Assembly: GCA_934045905.1 (NCBI GenBank)
Contig: OW203763.1
Location: 36,655,017-36,719,016 of the forward strand
Length of the DNA stretch: 64,000 bases
Reading direction: 5' to 3'
Source of the DNA: Leuctra nigra
Taxonomy: Eukaryota > Arthropoda > Insecta > Plecoptera > Leuctridae
Position 1 is the stretch's first letter. Each line of letters starts with the position of its first letter. Position numbers and translations under genes: made by a program. Positions 24,061 through 62,342 of the stretch are shown piece by piece. The notes under the pieces are model-generated. The model made no database searches and had not been told where the DNA came from. It saw only the letters and a list, made by a program, of their open reading frames with translations.

Positions 24061-24383
24061 TTGGCTATGACCCAGCTGTTGAGCAGCGTCTATTATTAGT
24101 ACATCTACTGTTGTTTAGATGATTTCTGAGAATAGACCAAGATCAGGGGAACCAGAACAGTTCAGACACTCGACGAATGTTCATCTGCCTGTAGCTATTT
24201 TCGAGTTGAGTTTCGTTGTAGTAAATCATTGCCAGTGCGGAATAAATAAGTGACAAACGGAGAAGTGGTGAATGTACTTGCGTATTCCATGTTACTTGAT
24301 TTTAGAGTGACTGTCTAGTTTCAGTTGGAAACATACTTTGGTCGAGACGAGCCACTCGCAATACGTTTGTCTTTAAAATACAT
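24061..24383 (+). other. Candidate 5' UTR exon of the coiled-coil gene
   Basis: AAAATACAT|GTAAGTAC at 24383-24384 is a strong 5' splice site on the plus strand, and the coiled-coil coding exon begins with an acceptor at 25713. TCAGTT at about 24318 matches the arthropod initiator. The start of this exon is unknown. Confidence 0.3.
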
Positions 24384-25090
24384 GTAAGTACAACAATCTG
24401 ATCCAATTATTTCATATTGACAAAAGTATTAAATCGGTGTAATGTGTTATATATAAATAAATAACATTTATATTCGCGTTAATAAAACTATTTAAACTTT
24501 TGGTTCATAGCAACATAAAAAATTTGTGATTTACGTAGTCAATTGACTGGCGTATTGTACTGTTGGCAGTAACGATTAAATAAATTACACCTATTGTGTT
24601 TTCACTATTTTATTTTGGCAGTAACGAAAAATATAAATAAAGTACTAATCGGAATTTGCGTTTCAAAACTAGATGATTATAAAAGTGCTTATTTAGAAAA
24701 TTTCAGTTTGTTGTAAAATATGTAAATTTTAATTTCATAAAAGTATTTTCCAAATACCGAAGTGAGTGAGTTTAATCATGTAACGTGAATGACTTGGTTT
24801 TGATGCCACGTGTTTCCATTGAGCCATGAGACGCAATAGGTAATAGGTATACTTGACGTTTTTATGCAATCTGGACTTTCATTTTATGTTGTCACTCGGA
24901 GTGATTGACATTGACAGGAAACATCAAATAATGTGTTGGATTTATTTCTTTTTGCTCACAATTATATTCATTGTAGCCTTTTCGTATCAAAAGCAAATAG
25001 AGATTTAATTGAATTTTAATTAATCAGAATCACTCAAACTTTAATGAATTTATCGAAATAGTGTAACTATTAATTTGTTAATGAAAACAT

Positions 25091-25134
25091 GGGGCTTAAC
25101 GTCGCACTGTTCTGCAGCGAGGCTAATGGCGACA
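25091..25134 (-). mobile_element. Truncated SINE 3' end
   Basis: GGGGCTTAACGTCGCACTGTTCTGCAGCGAGGCTAATGGCGAC-type sequence, nearly identical to the 3' end of the SINE at 41037. The tRNA-like head is missing. Confidence 0.65.
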
Positions 25135-25206
25135 AATTAATTGAGAACTTTAATATGTTGAAATATTTATAATTCTAGATTAATTTAAATGTAGGTGTAA
25201 TAAATT

Positions 25207-25456
25207 CTGTGGAAGGCGGAAGTAAAATGTTCACGATTTTGAGCTGCACTTTTTGGAATGATGTAATCAAACTCTATCAATTGCCATTTGACAGATGTCA
25301 ACAAATGCACTTCTATTGAAGTATTCTCTTACACAATGACTCTTGTCACCATTCCAAAATATCATTACTTATATGAAGGTAGAATTGCTTGTTTTTGCTC
25401 TCTTTTCGTTGAAAATCATTGAAATGGACTTCCCGCCTTCTACCTCTGATGTACAG
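25207..25456. mobile_element. MITE of the GTAGAAGG/CCTTCTAC family, copy 2 (full length, inverted)
   Basis: GTGGAAGGCGGAAGT at the left and GGACTTCCCGCCTTCTACC at the right. The interior, read on the minus strand, matches the 47868 copy through the GAGTCA(T/C)TGTGTAAGAGAATAC phrase and the TTGAT(A)GAG.TTGATTA.ATCATTCCAAAA phrase. It ends about 260 bp upstream of the coiled-coil coding exon. Confidence 0.75.
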
Positions 25457-25723
25457 AATTGGTTTCATGTGTACAGATTCATAAGCCTAAAATATAGCCA
25501 TCTTTCATAATAATTTTTATTACCAAAACACTTTTTAAGTTTCATTATTCTTATTTTATAGTTAAAAATAGAATTGTAATTAATAGTTTTAAGCTGTTAA
25601 TTTAATACTTTAATTTGTATTAGTACGCTAGATCCAAGAGGTCAACCTTTTTTAAAAGGGACAGGCATCAATAAAATGATTTACTATTGATTTATTGTTT
25701 TGATTTCATGTAGAAGACGCGCA

Positions 25724-28700
25724 ATGGAGGGAACGCCAAATGTTCCGCCGATCAACACCGATGTGGTGCACTCGGACCAGGAACTTCGCGACACCATTCA
25801 ACATCTTGCCATTCAAAACATGCATTTAACCGTCGCAAAAAACAAGGCCGAAGTACTGCTACATCAATTAGGTGTACAAGATCATCTAATCAAACGAGAA
25901 GTCAGTCATCTAACTGAAAGTTCGATTTTACCACCACTTCCTTCAACTTCGGCAGATTGCCATGAGGAAGAGAGAGAAATGACAGATGTTGCAAGCAATG
26001 ATTTATGTGACGGGAAAACTGCCGAAGTAGATGACGATCGCGGAAAGAGAAATAAAATTGAAATGGATAAATTTAAAGAAGATTTAAGTAATCGAAGAGA
26101 GGCAAGACACAAAGCAATTTCGGCTGTTTCGAGTGAATTGGAGAGGCTCAGGGCTGAGCTAAATGATGAGAAGACAGCTCGGGAGGCTGCGGAGCAAGAA
26201 TTGAAGAAGTTTCGAGAAGAATCTCGCTGTGTTGTGAATCAAGATGCATTGCTGCAGGAGTTGGCTCGTGTGAAGAATGAGTTGGCCGATGAGAAGGACA
26301 GGAATGAGAATGTTTGTTCGGAGAATAAGCGTGTGATGGATGAGAACGAACAACTAACCAACTCCTTGACTGAGGAAAAGCTGCAGTTCGAACAGGACAG
26401 AGCCTACTCACAACGAAGAATAGGCGCGTTAAAAGATGTGGCTGAATTAAGTAAACAAATGCTGGCAATCAGAGAAAACCAAGTGGCAGATCTAAAAGCA
26501 AAAATTAAGCATTTAGAAGATCGACCGAAAGTAAATTCAGATAGCACACAGCTCCAAGCTGAATTTGATGCCCAAAAAAGTAGTATCCAAACTTTAAAAC
26601 TTTTATACGAAGATCGCATGAAAATCGTAACAGCTGAGAAAGAGAAATTCAAACGCGAATCAGAAGATAAAGCTTTTGATTTGGAAACATACGTGAACAA
26701 ATGTTCGGCTTTGGAAGGGCGTCTCACTGAGATGGAATCTATCAGATCTGATCAAGACGATATGAATGCCAGTCTTCAGACCAGACTTGACTTGTCTTTA
26801 GAAGAAAGCAAAAGCCTCTCCAAAGAGATAGCTTTAATCAACAACATGTTCACGCAGATGTTAGTAGGTAACAGTGCCACAGACCTTGACCTTGATAAGC
26901 TGACCCGTCTTCTCCAAGAGAACCACGACCTCATCACAGAAATGACAACCAAAGAAGATGGAACTGACACAGCAGCAAGTTTACCGAAGCTTCTTTGGGA
27001 TCTCCTCAATCAAATCGACAAAGACGAAACTACGGTAGCCTCTACTTCTTCAGCAGGTCAAGAAGAACAGGCCACTAAAGAAACTACCGACGAGAACGTA
27101 GAATCCAACCCCAACACAACTTCATCACCCACTCAAGATCAGACGAAAACCACTACCGAAGACACACCAAATAGTTTGGCCGTCGAGGAAATTGCTTCGA
27201 ATCTACCGAAGGTTTGGAAAGTCTTAATGGAATTGTTAAGCCATCACGTAGCACCAACTCCATCAGAAGACATAAAATCCAGTTGCTACAAGTGTATTGA
27301 CACTCCGACAGGTCCACAGTTCGTACCGAGTGTCAGTAACACGTACATCAGGCTCAAGGACTTGATTCTTGAGAAGAAATCTCTTCAGAAGGATCTCGGG
27401 AAGCTAAAACAACTCAATGGGCATTTAGAATTAAAATTACACGAGCAAGAGAAAAGACTCATATGTGTCTCAGCAGAGCTCAGTAAAACTTGGGGTGTAG
27501 TTGGACGTTTGAGATCACAGTTCAAGCAATTGCATACTCATGAGCAAATACTCCGGTACGAGTTACAACAGAAAAGGCATTTATTAACGGAGCTGAAAAA
27601 AGAGTTAGAGTATTGTCGAGAAAAGTGGGAAAAAGCTCGACAAAAAGATAAGGAAACTGAAGTGGAATGGACTAAATTACGACAAGAATTTGCATCAAGA
27701 AAATTACAAGATCACAACAATTCAAGAGAGAGTGGATTCTTTGACGAAAAGGAAGCTGAAAGCGGTGAAGACGAACGATCCTTATCACCGAAGTCCTTGA
27801 CATCTCTACCGTCTCCGAGTGCTTCCGACACATGTGACGAATCTCCGCCACTCATCTCAGAGGCCAATAGTCCGCCCGAAGAACAAGAATCCGTCAACTG
27901 CATTGACCCTCCCGGCCACACCGACTTCTCATGGATCACGCTCGTCAAACTCCAGTCCCTCTTCACCAGCCGTCAGCAGACCGAGGAGGACATCATGAGG
28001 GACGCACGCGATTTAGAATCAATATTCTCGATGAAACCAATCCAAATTCCCGATTCACTCCAACAGGAAACAATAGAACATAATACTGCTAACATTGTAT
28101 CTATTCCCGTAGAAAAAGCGTCGTCACCCGAAGGAAAATGTACTGCAATTCCGGAGACATCCGCTGGCCCCTCGACCTGTAAAGACACCCAAGTCCGCGA
28201 CGCCTTAGGTCGGACTCCTGAGGAAGCTTTAGCGGCGAGAGCAGCAAGACTCAAACGTCTTGAGGAACAAACTCAACTTCTCTTTAAGAAAGTCACTCGT
28301 ACAACTAACAGAAGCGTTGCGCTGTCAAACCGTCTGGAAGAGTTACACGAGCAGTACGGTGTGCCCAACCCGCCCCCGCTGCCTGTCACCCTGCCTGCCT
28401 TGAGAATCCCTGTCGTGGGAGGAGAACCTGGTCCTACAGACACCGCAACGCTGCAAGAAACAAGTACGTCGTACAAGTACGGTGTGCCCAACCCGCCCCC
28501 GCTGCCTGTCACCCTGCCTGCAGTGAGAATCCCTGTCGTGGGAGGAGAACCTGGTCCTACAGACACCGCAACGCTGCAAGAAACAAGTACGTCGTACAAG
28601 TACGGTGTGCCCAACCCGCCCCCGCTGCCTGTCACCCTGCCTGCAGTGAGAATCCCTGTCGTGGGAGGAGAACCTGGTACTACAGACACCGCAACGCAAG

Positions 28701-28864
28701 AAACAGAGCACACGAATGAAGAGTCGCACAAGTACGGTGTGCCCAACCCGCCCCCGCTGCCTGTCACCCTGCCTGCAGTTAGAATCCCTGTCGTGACAGA
28801 CACAACGGCAACAGCCAACGCAACACCAGAACCAGTCATACCCCAGGAAACAGCGCATGAATAG
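25724..28864 (+). CDS. Coiled-coil protein with C-terminal Pro-rich repeats
   Basis: Single coding exon, 1,046 residues. TTGTTTTGATTTCATGTAG at 25695-25713 is a good acceptor, so the start is the ATG at 25724 (MEGTPNVPPINTD) rather than the ATG at 25700, which lies in the intron. Residues about 20-370 are heptad-rich coiled coil broken by acidic stretches; 420-500 is Ser/Thr-rich linker; 530-655 is a second coiled coil (RLKDLILEKKSLQKDLGKLK to LEYCREKWEKARQKDKETEV) that looks like the most conserved part; about 730-760 has the DFSWITLVKLQSLF segment; about 825-870 has ARAARLKRLEEQTQLL. The end is a Pro-rich repeat block. Likely a cytoplasmic or centrosomal/Golgi scaffold, by inference only; I do not recognise the family. 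Divergent from the RS-rich gene. Confidence 0.85.
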   Translation: MEGTPNVPPINTDVVHSDQELRDTIQHLAIQNMHLTVAKNKAEVLLHQLGVQDHLIKREVSHLTESSILPPLPSTSADCHEEEREMTDVASNDLCDGKTAEVDDDRGKRNKIEMDKFKEDLSNRREARHKAISAVSSELERLRAELNDEKTAREAAEQELKKFREESRCVVNQDALLQELARVKNELADEKDRNENVCSENKRVMDENEQLTNSLTEEKLQFEQDRAYSQRRIGALKDVAELSKQMLAIRENQVADLKAKIKHLEDRPKVNSDSTQLQAEFDAQKSSIQTLKLLYEDRMKIVTAEKEKFKRESEDKAFDLETYVNKCSALEGRLTEMESIRSDQDDMNASLQTRLDLSLEESKSLSKEIALINNMFTQMLVGNSATDLDLDKLTRLLQENHDLITEMTTKEDGTDTAASLPKLLWDLLNQIDKDETTVASTSSAGQEEQATKETTDENVESNPNTTSSPTQDQTKTTTEDTPNSLAVEEIASNLPKVWKVLMELLSHHVAPTPSEDIKSSCYKCIDTPTGPQFVPSVSNTYIRLKDLILEKKSLQKDLGKLKQLNGHLELKLHEQEKRLICVSAELSKTWGVVGRLRSQFKQLHTHEQILRYELQQKRHLLTELKKELEYCREKWEKARQKDKETEVEWTKLRQEFASRKLQDHNNSRESGFFDEKEAESGEDERSLSPKSLTSLPSPSASDTCDESPPLISEANSPPEEQESVNCIDPPGHTDFSWITLVKLQSLFTSRQQTEEDIMRDARDLESIFSMKPIQIPDSLQQETIEHNTANIVSIPVEKASSPEGKCTAIPETSAGPSTCKDTQVRDALGRTPEEALAARAARLKRLEEQTQLLFKKVTRTTNRSVALSNRLEELHEQYGVPNPPPLPVTLPALRIPVVGGEPGPTDTATLQETSTSYKYGVPNPPPLPVTLPAVRIPVVGGEPGPTDTATLQETSTSYKYGVPNPPPLPVTLPAVRIPVVGGEPGTTDTATQETEHTNEESHKYGVPNPPPLPVTLPAVRIPVVTDTTATANATPEPVIPQETAHE
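28355..28795 (+). repeat. Four copies of a 41-residue Pro-rich coding repeat
   Basis: TACGGTGTGCCCAACCCGCC begins at 28355, 28478, 28601 and 28733: periods 123, 123 and 132 bp, all multiples of three. Each unit reads YGVPNPPPLPVTLPAVRIPV then VGGEPGPTDTATLQET. Units one to three are almost identical at the DNA level, so the expansion is recent; the fourth is cut short. Confidence 0.92.
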
Positions 28865-28974
28865 TCAGTGTGAGTATTAATATATCCTCATTTTGTAACT
28901 AAGACATGAAAAATGTTTCCATTACTTATAAACCTAAAGCCATATCGAACCCACTGTATAAAGCACTGACTTGT

Positions 28975-28980
28975 AATAAA
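28975..28980 (+). terminator. Poly(A) signal of the coiled-coil gene
   Basis: AATAAA 111 bp after the stop codon, in an AT-rich 3' flank. Confidence 0.55.
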
Positions 28981-30104
28981 ATAATTTGTTAAAATTTGAC
29001 ACAAAAATTAAACAATTTTTCAAAATACTTGGAAAATAATCCGTTTCACTTATTTCTTTCTACACATAAAATCATTATCCACGCTTTCCCGTTTAAACTT
29101 TAAATTGACGATATCAATCTCTGCTCCCAATAGCGTATCAATGACAGGTATAGTTCTGTTGAGTGGATACATATTAAAATATTTAGTGATATGTGCACTG
29201 CATGGTGAAGTTGGTAGGGGGGGGGGGGGGGGGGATATTCAGCATATACTCAGCATATTCGAATTAACCCTATTCGAAGCTTTTTGGTGGGTTTTGGACA
29301 TGATCTACAATCAAGTTTAAGCAATCCCTTTGGAACAAAAGGTCTCAAAAAGTTGAATCATCTATGGAATTTTGAACCTTATTGAATTATATCATTCAGT
29401 ACCTATGTAGCATCAAAATCAGAGATGATTGAGGCAATATAATTTTCCTGGAAAAGGGCAAACAAAACTTATCGAGTTTATTTTTTTCATGAATTTTCGT
29501 ATTTTTCTATCTTTGTGGAAGTCCAGAGAAGGGGGCAAGTGCCCCCCCCCTCGCCTGTGGACTCACAGGTATAGGTGTGATCTCAGTGTCATAAATACTC
29601 TGCACACCAATTTAAATATAATAATTATTACCTCAAGGAGTGTCAATAGGCGAGACCACCAGAAAATGTAGCTCATTTTCTCCATCATATTTCGTTTAAT
29701 GTTACGAGCATCACCAATAAAAAGATGTCCCATTTAAACTTATTCCCGCCACGGATTGTGAGAAGCTACTCATTGGGAAAGGATACGATTGACATTGAAT
29801 TGGATTGACTCAAACTGAAAGATAAATTTACCTTAATTCTAGTATTTTATTTTACTTGAAATACTCTATTATTACATAAGAGAAGTATAAAAATAAGCTG
29901 TTATTGTGCATACCGAACACTGTCAAGCGAAATATCGCAGAATATAGAACTAATTTTGCATTCATTCTTTTACTCATTTTCCAGATGTCAGTATGCGTTA
30001 CAATATACCTTTACTTACTATTGGCAGTGAAAAACTTGGTATTAGCACTGTAGTAACTTAACCCTAATTATGTAAATATCTTATTATATGTGGAAGACAA
30101 TGTT
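28981..30104. other. Intergenic region between convergent genes
   Basis: About 1.1 kb between the coiled-coil gene end and the collagen stop codon. It has an 18-G run at 29217-29234 and, at 29846-29851, TTTATT, which is AATAAA on the minus strand and a candidate collagen poly(A) signal about 255 bp past the stop. No further gene seen. Confidence 0.5.
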
Positions 30105-56746
<26,642 letters not shown>

Positions 56747-57900
56747 CTGTTCAAACAATACCAGCATTAAATCATATTAAAATCAAGAATAGTTCATGTG
56801 TATAAATCTAAAATTAAGAATATTATTTAAAATCTGACTCTAGAGTCTCTAGACCCTACCATAAAGCACCCAACTGCCATGAAACATGTTTCGAGTGAAT
56901 CGCCAAAATATGTGTCAATCCTTTTGCATTGTTAAATCCCACAGCTTCGATACAAGTTTTAACTTACTAAATGTGGACAACTTCATTATTTACACGCACC
57001 ATGGAGATATCCAACGAATCAATATTTAAAAAATAACATTTTGGTGCAATAATGTGGTGTGTCAGCAGAAGAGAGAGCAAGAGGCTTCTAGCGAGTCCCC
57101 TTGCAACATGTCCACTGACTTTATTCTCCATCAGGAGCCTTCACACTGATTTAGGTTTAATCGTAGATTGACTTCGATATCGTTATAAATAAGTGGGTGA
57201 AATTAAAATAAATATATTTGCATTTATGGCCGGACTTAATCTCTTTCTCCTAAATGAAAATGAATATATGTGATTTTGTTCATGACAACCGTGTTTTCTT
57301 TCAATTACGAAGAATGTACAAATAGCATATAGCATTGGGCTCGTCGACAGCTGACGGCAAGAGTATTCAAGTAAGTCTTCAAAATCATGTTAACTCTATA
57401 ATATGTAATTACATCTACAAAGGTTATCAATTATTGTCACGTAAGAAGATGTTTTACTTTATGAAAATCGTCCGCGAACTTTTGGTTTTGGGTAGCACCT
57501 CGTATCATTATCGGACAAATGAATCTGAACGAAGAGAGCATATCAAGGTAATATATATTGTTTTATTAAATACATGCATCGATCGATCTGGAAAGGTCGA
57601 TCTGTCGTTCTGGAGGCCAGGTGATAACATAGAATCCTGTGTTTTAAGTTTGTAATGAAGAGTTGCAGCGATCACAATTTGTTACGACGATAACATTATA
57701 GTATCAGATATGTTTTCACTCTTTTGATCCTTCGCAGATTGGAAGCGTTTTCCTATCATTCTCTGGTTATCAGAGATTGGTTCTACTCGGTTCTACCGGA
57801 AGTGAATGGGAAAACAGTGCTGAAAACTGTACGTGCGGACGCGCCAGAACTGCAACTTTCGCAGTCAAAACTGTGCAGGTACGATGGAGGATGTGGACCC

Positions 57901-58154
57901 CAACGTCTATATAATACTCTCTTCTAAAGGTTGAGCCGAGCGAGGGATTTCAGTACTCGGAAGTATTCGGCTTTTCCCACTTCGTGACGTCAACACAGCT
58001 GGCAACTGCTTGATAGTCTGTATGCGCTGGCATGTGATTTAGATAGAAATGTCCTACTCCATGACGTCACGGAGTAGGACAAAGCCGAATACTTCCGAGT
58101 ACTGAAATCCCTCGATCGGCTCAACCTTTAGAAGAGAGTATTGTATAGACGTTG
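57901..58154. mobile_element. 254-bp foldback MITE with ~75-bp inverted ends
   Basis: CAACGTCTATATAATACTCT at the left faces TATTGTATAGACGTTG at the right; TTCTAAAGGTTGAGCCGA faces TCGGCTCAACCTTTAGAA and TTCAGTACTCGGAAGTATTC faces GAATACTTCCGAGTACTGAA. The arms are nearly perfect; the core has a second small palindrome CTACTCCATGACGTCACGGA. Confidence 0.85.
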
Positions 58155-58269
58155 TGTGGACCCTATACCTACTTTAGACACCATTCACACTGTGAAACTA
58201 ACTCGTAGTAGAGCATTGATTCAAATGAGAACTTTCACAATGTGCAACACTGCAGTTACAGACAAATCT

Positions 58270-58606
58270 GTACCTCAGAGATAGACAGCCATTGAGGGGA
58301 GCTAAAACATTAGTAATTCTGCGTTGATCCAATCATATTTGTAATGGTAACACCAGTCATTGTGTAACAAACACATCAATATCAGTTTTTGGCCGAATAT
58401 TTTTCACAATCCCTTCCTATCATCACGACTCCAGTGGAAGTTTTACATAAAATCAAGTTTCTCAGAACTATATTTTGTTGAATCAGTCCAGTCCATGGCA
58501 ATTATCGGTAAAGCATGATGAAGCGTACATGATTTCAATACTTTGCAAGGTAATCTCGAGAAAATGGATCTCGGGTCTTCTACTCTGACTCTTGAGTTAC
58601 AGATTT
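58270..58606. mobile_element. MITE of the GTAGAAGG/CCTTCTAC family, copy 6 (expanded)
   Basis: CTGTACCTCAGAGATAGACA at the left, interior ATCCAATCATATTTGTAATG and AACACCAGTCATTGTGTAAC, and GGATCTCGGGTCTTCTACTC at the right. It is longer than the other copies by about 80 bp. Confidence 0.65.
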
Positions 58607-58782
58607 GTTTGATATAATTTCAATATAATTCAAAATATATAATTTCATTGCCAAATGCCAATATCTTGATCTGCATATCAATTGCAATGCACGAACATTA
58701 CAATCTGCTCAGCAGTTCAATCAGCCACCATCTGATGGCCAATTAATAAGAACTCTTCACAGAGAACTCATGTTACTTTTAC

Positions 58783-58849
58783 CTTTTCTGTGCCCAGCTT
58801 TCGCCGGGCATTCCAAAAATTGTGGGTTACTCGAGACAGAACCCTGTCC
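58783..58849 (-). CDS. Possible upstream collagen exon (uncertain)
   Basis: Donor AGAAAAG|GTAAAA leaves in phase 1, which matches the phase of the 56582-56746 exon. The open segment reads QGSVSSNPQFLECPAKAGHR with a Cys-Pro pair. The acceptor CCGTCCCGAG is weak. It has no signal peptide, so a further first exon would be needed. It may be chance. Confidence 0.22.
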
Positions 58850-59781
58850 CTCGGGACGGTGTGATGACAAGAGTTGAAACGTTGATTTTAAAGTCATGAG
58901 AGCTAGTTTGTACATCGACGAGGTTACTGTCAAGAAAGTATAGTCAGCGCATTCTGTCGCCTCGGGGTGAAATTAAATTCCATTGAAGGTCACGTAGACA
59001 CCTGTCGATCACGTGTCTATATCGTATATAGGTAGAGGGGGTAGTGGTAGACAAAACAAACTTCCTTACCTTTGCTGGACGTGGTGCGGTGATGGGCGGG
59101 GGGGGGGGGGGGGGGGCGGGGGGGGGGGGCAAAGATCCGTTTTGGGTACAAGATTGTCAATTTGTCAGGAATATTGTATTTATAGAAGATGACAGCGAAC
59201 AAAAGACTCGGTGTTATTTTACGGTTGGACATCTTATTTACTAATTCAAGTTCAAGTAACTCTATTTTGTCAACGAAGGTACACTCAGCCAAACAAAACT
59301 TGAACGTTGACCAAATTCGAATGACTGCTGGTCATGTCCCATTACCAATCAAAGCCTGTTATTATCATTGAAATGTGAGGTCACCTACTAGAGTGAGAAA
59401 ATGAGATCGCTTAGACTGGCTTCTGAAGGTGCGATCGTACATTTATCAGCCTATCAGATTTATTGAACGTTCAAGTTTTGTTTGGCCAAGTGTACATCAA
59501 TAAAAATGGCGCTATTCGTTAACAATAAGCGCGTAGGAACTACTTTTATCATGGGAGGGGGGGGGGGGGGGGGGGGATTGCGACACCATAGAGGGAGAAT
59601 CCCCAGACTTAGTCCCGCATGGACTGTAAAAGTGATTCAGCATTTAAAAGTGATTCAGCGATTCTACTTCTCATATTACAACAAACAACCTCTTATTTTT
59701 GCCCGCAGGGTATTATTCTGAAATTTAAACAGTTTATAAGTAATTTTGGGACGCTAAACTGAATTATGTATAGTGAATGAA

Positions 59782-59809
59782 GGGGGGGGGGGGGAATCCC
59801 CCCCCCCCC
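59782..59809. repeat. G13-AATC-C12 inverted homopolymer
   Basis: A run of 13 G, the bases AAT, then a run of C, forming a near-perfect G/C palindrome. Earlier runs at 59098-59116 (19 G), 59118-59129 (12 G) and 59557-59576 (20 G) lie within 700 bp. Confidence 0.85.
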
Positions 59810-60739
59810 TTCCTACGCGCCTGCTCATATTGACCTTGTATAATGTAGGTTATAATAATTTGGATTGAACAAAGTTCATTGTGTGAAATAATAGCTATCA
59901 AATCAATTAATATTTACAAGATTAAAAAATCAGTGCTCTGTTTAACTAGGAAAAGGAAAAGGTTCACTGAACGCGTTGATCAGCGAGCATTGGAAATGCA
60001 TGGAACGTGTTTAACACCAAGAAGATTTTTCAGATTATCAATCAGTAAAACTGAATAAACTATAACTAGGATCTCCATATTTGGCCATTTCTAAAACGGT
60101 ACAATACTCAAATGATCAATGGGCCACCCAGTATACCGTGCGGGTCCGGAGTCTACCGTGCGCTGTCTAAAATTAATTTGACCATTTCTAAATGTTTTAA
60201 AAATTATTATCTTTTTTATATGATCCACCAACTTCATGAAATTCATGAAAGTTCGATTTTCGATTTTTAGGGCGTGCTTAAATTTGCCAGTTCTCTTAGC
60301 CTTGGCAAAATTTAATTATTACAAAAAAATACTACACACTCACTAAGATACGAACTCATGTGTATAATCTTCACTAAAAGCGAAATCACCCTTTCAGTGT
60401 GCATGAATTTCCGCATTCAATGTGCTTGAAAGTTGAATGAATATTCTTTGATGTGACTATTTGAAAAAGTGTGACAAAACAGCGTCCCGTTCGATGGTTG
60501 GCAGAACTGTCATGCCTATGAGCACAGTCTCGGTCTCGCCTGATCGGGACGATTGGACACACTAACTACTAGGAAAACGCTCTGAGTAACGCGTTGATGA
60601 GCGAGCACGGATACGCGCAACACCTCGCACCGAAATTCTGTTTATAAAAAATGTACTTAAAAGCCAATAATAAAGTCTTGAATTTCGCCACAGACTTGTA
60701 TGAAAATCTCCAACAATTCCTAAAATATTGGTCCCAGAG

Positions 60740-61284
60740 AAATTCAAATTTTATTGACTGCTGTCCACAATACATGGTTGACCATTGAGATCCAGCTTAC
60801 TTATCAATATAAAATACATTAAAATTAATAACTAATGAAATATTTATGAATGAAGTTAATTGATTTTAAAATAAAAATATTGATATTTACAATTACTTTC
60901 TATACAATACTAAAAACTATTATTATAAAGGTGATTATGAAGAATGCAAATAGAAGATTTTAAAACAGATGGAACAATTAAATCTAACAATGATAATGAA
61001 ATGCCTACGCGCTTGAGGAAGTCAGTGAAGAATGAAGGGATCGCTGCTCGGGCTCCAACCAACAGGCGAACAACTTCCCATCTGGCAACAGGGACTTTAT
61101 AGCGTCTGGCTAGATCTTCAATACAGGGCTCGTAAATCCTCTTCTTTTCCTCGTCGACATCCTCCGCATGCCTCATTCCTTGTTCGAAGCGAATTGAGGG
61201 GTCCAATATGAGGATATGACCATGCAAAGTTTTCAGTTGATCGATTGTACCTTTATGATTGAACGATTCCTTGTTAATTTTCAA
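60740..61284 (-). mobile_element. LINE reverse-transcriptase C-terminal fragment
   Basis: Minus-strand reading with LKTLHGHILILDPSIRFEQG, EEKKRIYEPCIEDLARRYKV and WEVVRLLVGARAAIPSFF. The 'KxxxYEPCxxxLxxxY...W.V..LxVGARG' pattern is that of the C-terminal part of RT proteins from insect non-LTR elements. It is 5'-truncated; part of the open frame (61205-61284) is flanking repeat. Inserted into copy 1 of the tandem duplication. Confidence 0.6.
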
Positions 61285-62342
61285 AAAAACACAGGATTTC
61301 GTTCAAAAATATACCAGGGACCACTCATATGCCTGAGTGTGTGAACACAATATTAGATCGATCTGTTACACACTCATATCAGTTTCATAAACGTTTGAAA
61401 GTTTCTGCTCTAACTACCGTGGACTGAAGATTCAATGTTGCCGTGAAGTATGAAATTCGATAAATTTGACAGCCAACACGCAAAATGTCCGTTAAATGTC
61501 AATAACTTTTGGATTTAAACACAGATTAGTCTGAAAATTGTCAAAAATATAGATAATGTCGGTCTCAAGTACCATGCAAAGTTTTAAGTTGATCGGTCAA
61601 ACGGTTATAGTTTAAATTTCAATAAACACATGAAATATTTTTTAAATTTTAACCAATGGGAGGATTTGGCTGAAATTTTGTAACATTGGGGACAATGTTG
61701 GTCGTAATGACTTGTCAAAATTTCAAATTGATCGAATAAACCAATCGAAAGATTTGTTTTTTAAATTTGAACCAATCAGGGGATTTCAAAAAAAATTAGG
61801 GTCTACAACGCCCGGAAATGGTCAGTACATGTGTGCAAAATTTCAGCTCGATCGAAGAAAAACTGTGACTTGTATATCGTCAGTAACAGAAAAAAAATCT
61901 GACAAAAAAAACAGAGGTCCGTGCCTACAGAGGCAAAAGGAGACGCTCGCTTCGCTCGCGCAATAATTCAATTTTCCGGTGACATCAAGGGACTGGAAAT
62001 CATAGTCAGTAGAATATGATAGTATTATCAAATTCAGTTCTTACGCTTTTGGATAATCTTAAAATAACTAGGAAAACGCTCTGAGTAACGCGTTGATGAG
62101 CGAGCACGGATAAGCGCAACACCTCTAACCGAAATCTTTTATGAAAATCTTCAAAAATTCCAAAAATATTGGTCCCAATAACCATACAAAGTTTTAAGTC
62201 GATCGATTGAACTTTATGATTGAATGGTTCCTTGTTAATTTAAAAAAATCACAGGATCTTGTTCCAAAAATATACCTAGGACCACTCATATGATATAAGT
62301 GTGTGTACACAATATCAGATCAATCTGTTGATTATAAGTGTC

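Larger units (their letters stand above)
21825..25713. promoter_or_regulatory. Intergenic region between two divergent genes
   Basis: The RS-rich gene (minus) and the coiled-coil gene (plus) point away from each other from here, so both promoters should lie in this 3.9 kb. A locally GC-rich patch at 23395-23460 with CGTGATTGGGTG (an inverted CCAAT motif) is a candidate promoter. The region also contains a 16-C run at 21859, GTAGGTAGGTA runs, a 44-bp SINE tail and a MITE. Confidence 0.4.
56747..58782. other. AT-rich stretch with MITEs, no gene seen
   Basis: Contains a foldback MITE at 57901-58154 and a MITE-family copy at 58270-58606. If the 58783-58849 exon is real, this is the first recognised collagen intron. 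Confidence 0.5.

Noticed and set aside
28273..28858. Minus-strand 171- and 188-codon frames opposite the coiled-coil gene end
   Set aside because: They are antisense readings of the 123-bp coding repeat, whose length is a multiple of three.
59044..59721. Small frames with Gly or Pro runs near 59100 and 59560
   Set aside because: They are translations of G homopolymers with no gene context.
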